From Streptomyces aureocirculatus (GTDB lineage: Bacteria; Actinomycetota; Actinomycetes; Streptomycetales; Streptomycetaceae): 12,692 nucleotides of DNA. Location of the stretch: positions 1 through 12,692 of the forward strand of contig NZ_JOAP01000092.1 in the NCBI RefSeq assembly GCF_000720475.1, given 5' to 3'. The notes under the pieces are model-generated. The model was not told the DNA's origin and ran no database searches. It saw only the letters and a list, made by a program, of their open reading frames with translations. Below, piece after piece: positions 12,565 through 12,692 of this stretch (positions are counted from its first letter, which is position 1; every line of letters begins with the position of its first letter). The translations under genes were made by a program, and so were the position numbers.

Positions 12565-12692
12565 TCAACGGTGGGCGCTTCTGCGGTGTAAGGGGTTGAT
12601 GAGTATCAGGGTGAAGCAGACGGTGGCGCAGGCCAGCCCTGTGTAGAGCAGAGGCGTGGTCCAGAACGACACGTCGTTGGTGGTGTGTCCGC
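12565..12692 (-). CDS. C-terminal end of a membrane protein (partial)
   Basis: A minus-strand frame enters from the right edge and ends at TGA 12567-12565, giving 41 residues. FWTTPLLYTGLACATVCFTL with ILINPL forms one hydrophobic helix, ending in a basic HRRSAHR tail. Codon bias is good. The family cannot be told from this fragment. Topology resembles the two other small membrane segments in the window. Confidence 0.55.
   Translation of the reverse strand, partial: GHTTNDVSFWTTPLLYTGLACATVCFTLILINPLHRRSAHR

Noticed and set aside
1..12692. CRISPR array, rRNA, intact tRNA or replication origin.
   Set aside because: No regularly spaced repeats, rRNA sequence, complete cloverleaf or iteron/DnaA-box cluster was seen.

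Overview
The window is GC-rich DNA with strong G/C preference at third codon positions, many GTG starts and GGAGG-type ribosome binding sites. Several protein families are typical of Streptomyces (DUF6300, DUF6924, Streptomyces-type CoiA-like, YcaO, IS5-family transposases). The most likely source is an accessory region of a Streptomyces or close relative, such as a chromosome arm or large plasmid. There are no core housekeeping genes. Insertion sequences, relics and broken genes are frequent.

Layout. 1-2081 (+): the tail of an unidentified gene, an intact SMI1/KNR4 (SUKH) gene, and a second SUKH gene split by an IS5-family element whose transposase is read through a -1 frameshift. 2137-2298 (-): an internal relic of another IS5-type transposase. 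2388-3167 (-): a LexA-like protein with the LexA winged helix, cleavage site and catalytic serine. The rest of its protease domain is replaced by a two-helix membrane tail. 3587-4492 (+): a protein with two DUF6924-like repeats, divergent from the LexA-like gene. 4975-5583 (-): a coiled-coil, Lys/Ala/Pro-rich, winged-helix protein, probably DNA-binding, with a 9-bp inverted repeat around its likely promoter.

5990-8447 (+): a degenerate HATPase-like protein, a small unknown protein, a DUF6300 zinc-ribbon protein and a beta-rich unknown protein. 8457-11365 (-): a tightly spaced array of a CoiA-like protein, an unknown gene with an internal amber stop and a YcaO gene that is frameshifted and 3'-truncated. 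11366-12692: a weak ORF, a 45-residue single-helix membrane protein, a stem-loop, a tRNA-like relic without an anticodon arm, and the end of another membrane protein.

How the genes might work together (inference). The SUKH genes are relatives of immunity proteins against polymorphic toxins, and the region may be a decaying immunity-type gene store. The right half may hold a decaying CoiA-unknown-YcaO module that could be intact in other strains. The least conventional protein is the LexA-membrane fusion, which could be a membrane-tethered repressor or a deletion-derived chimera.
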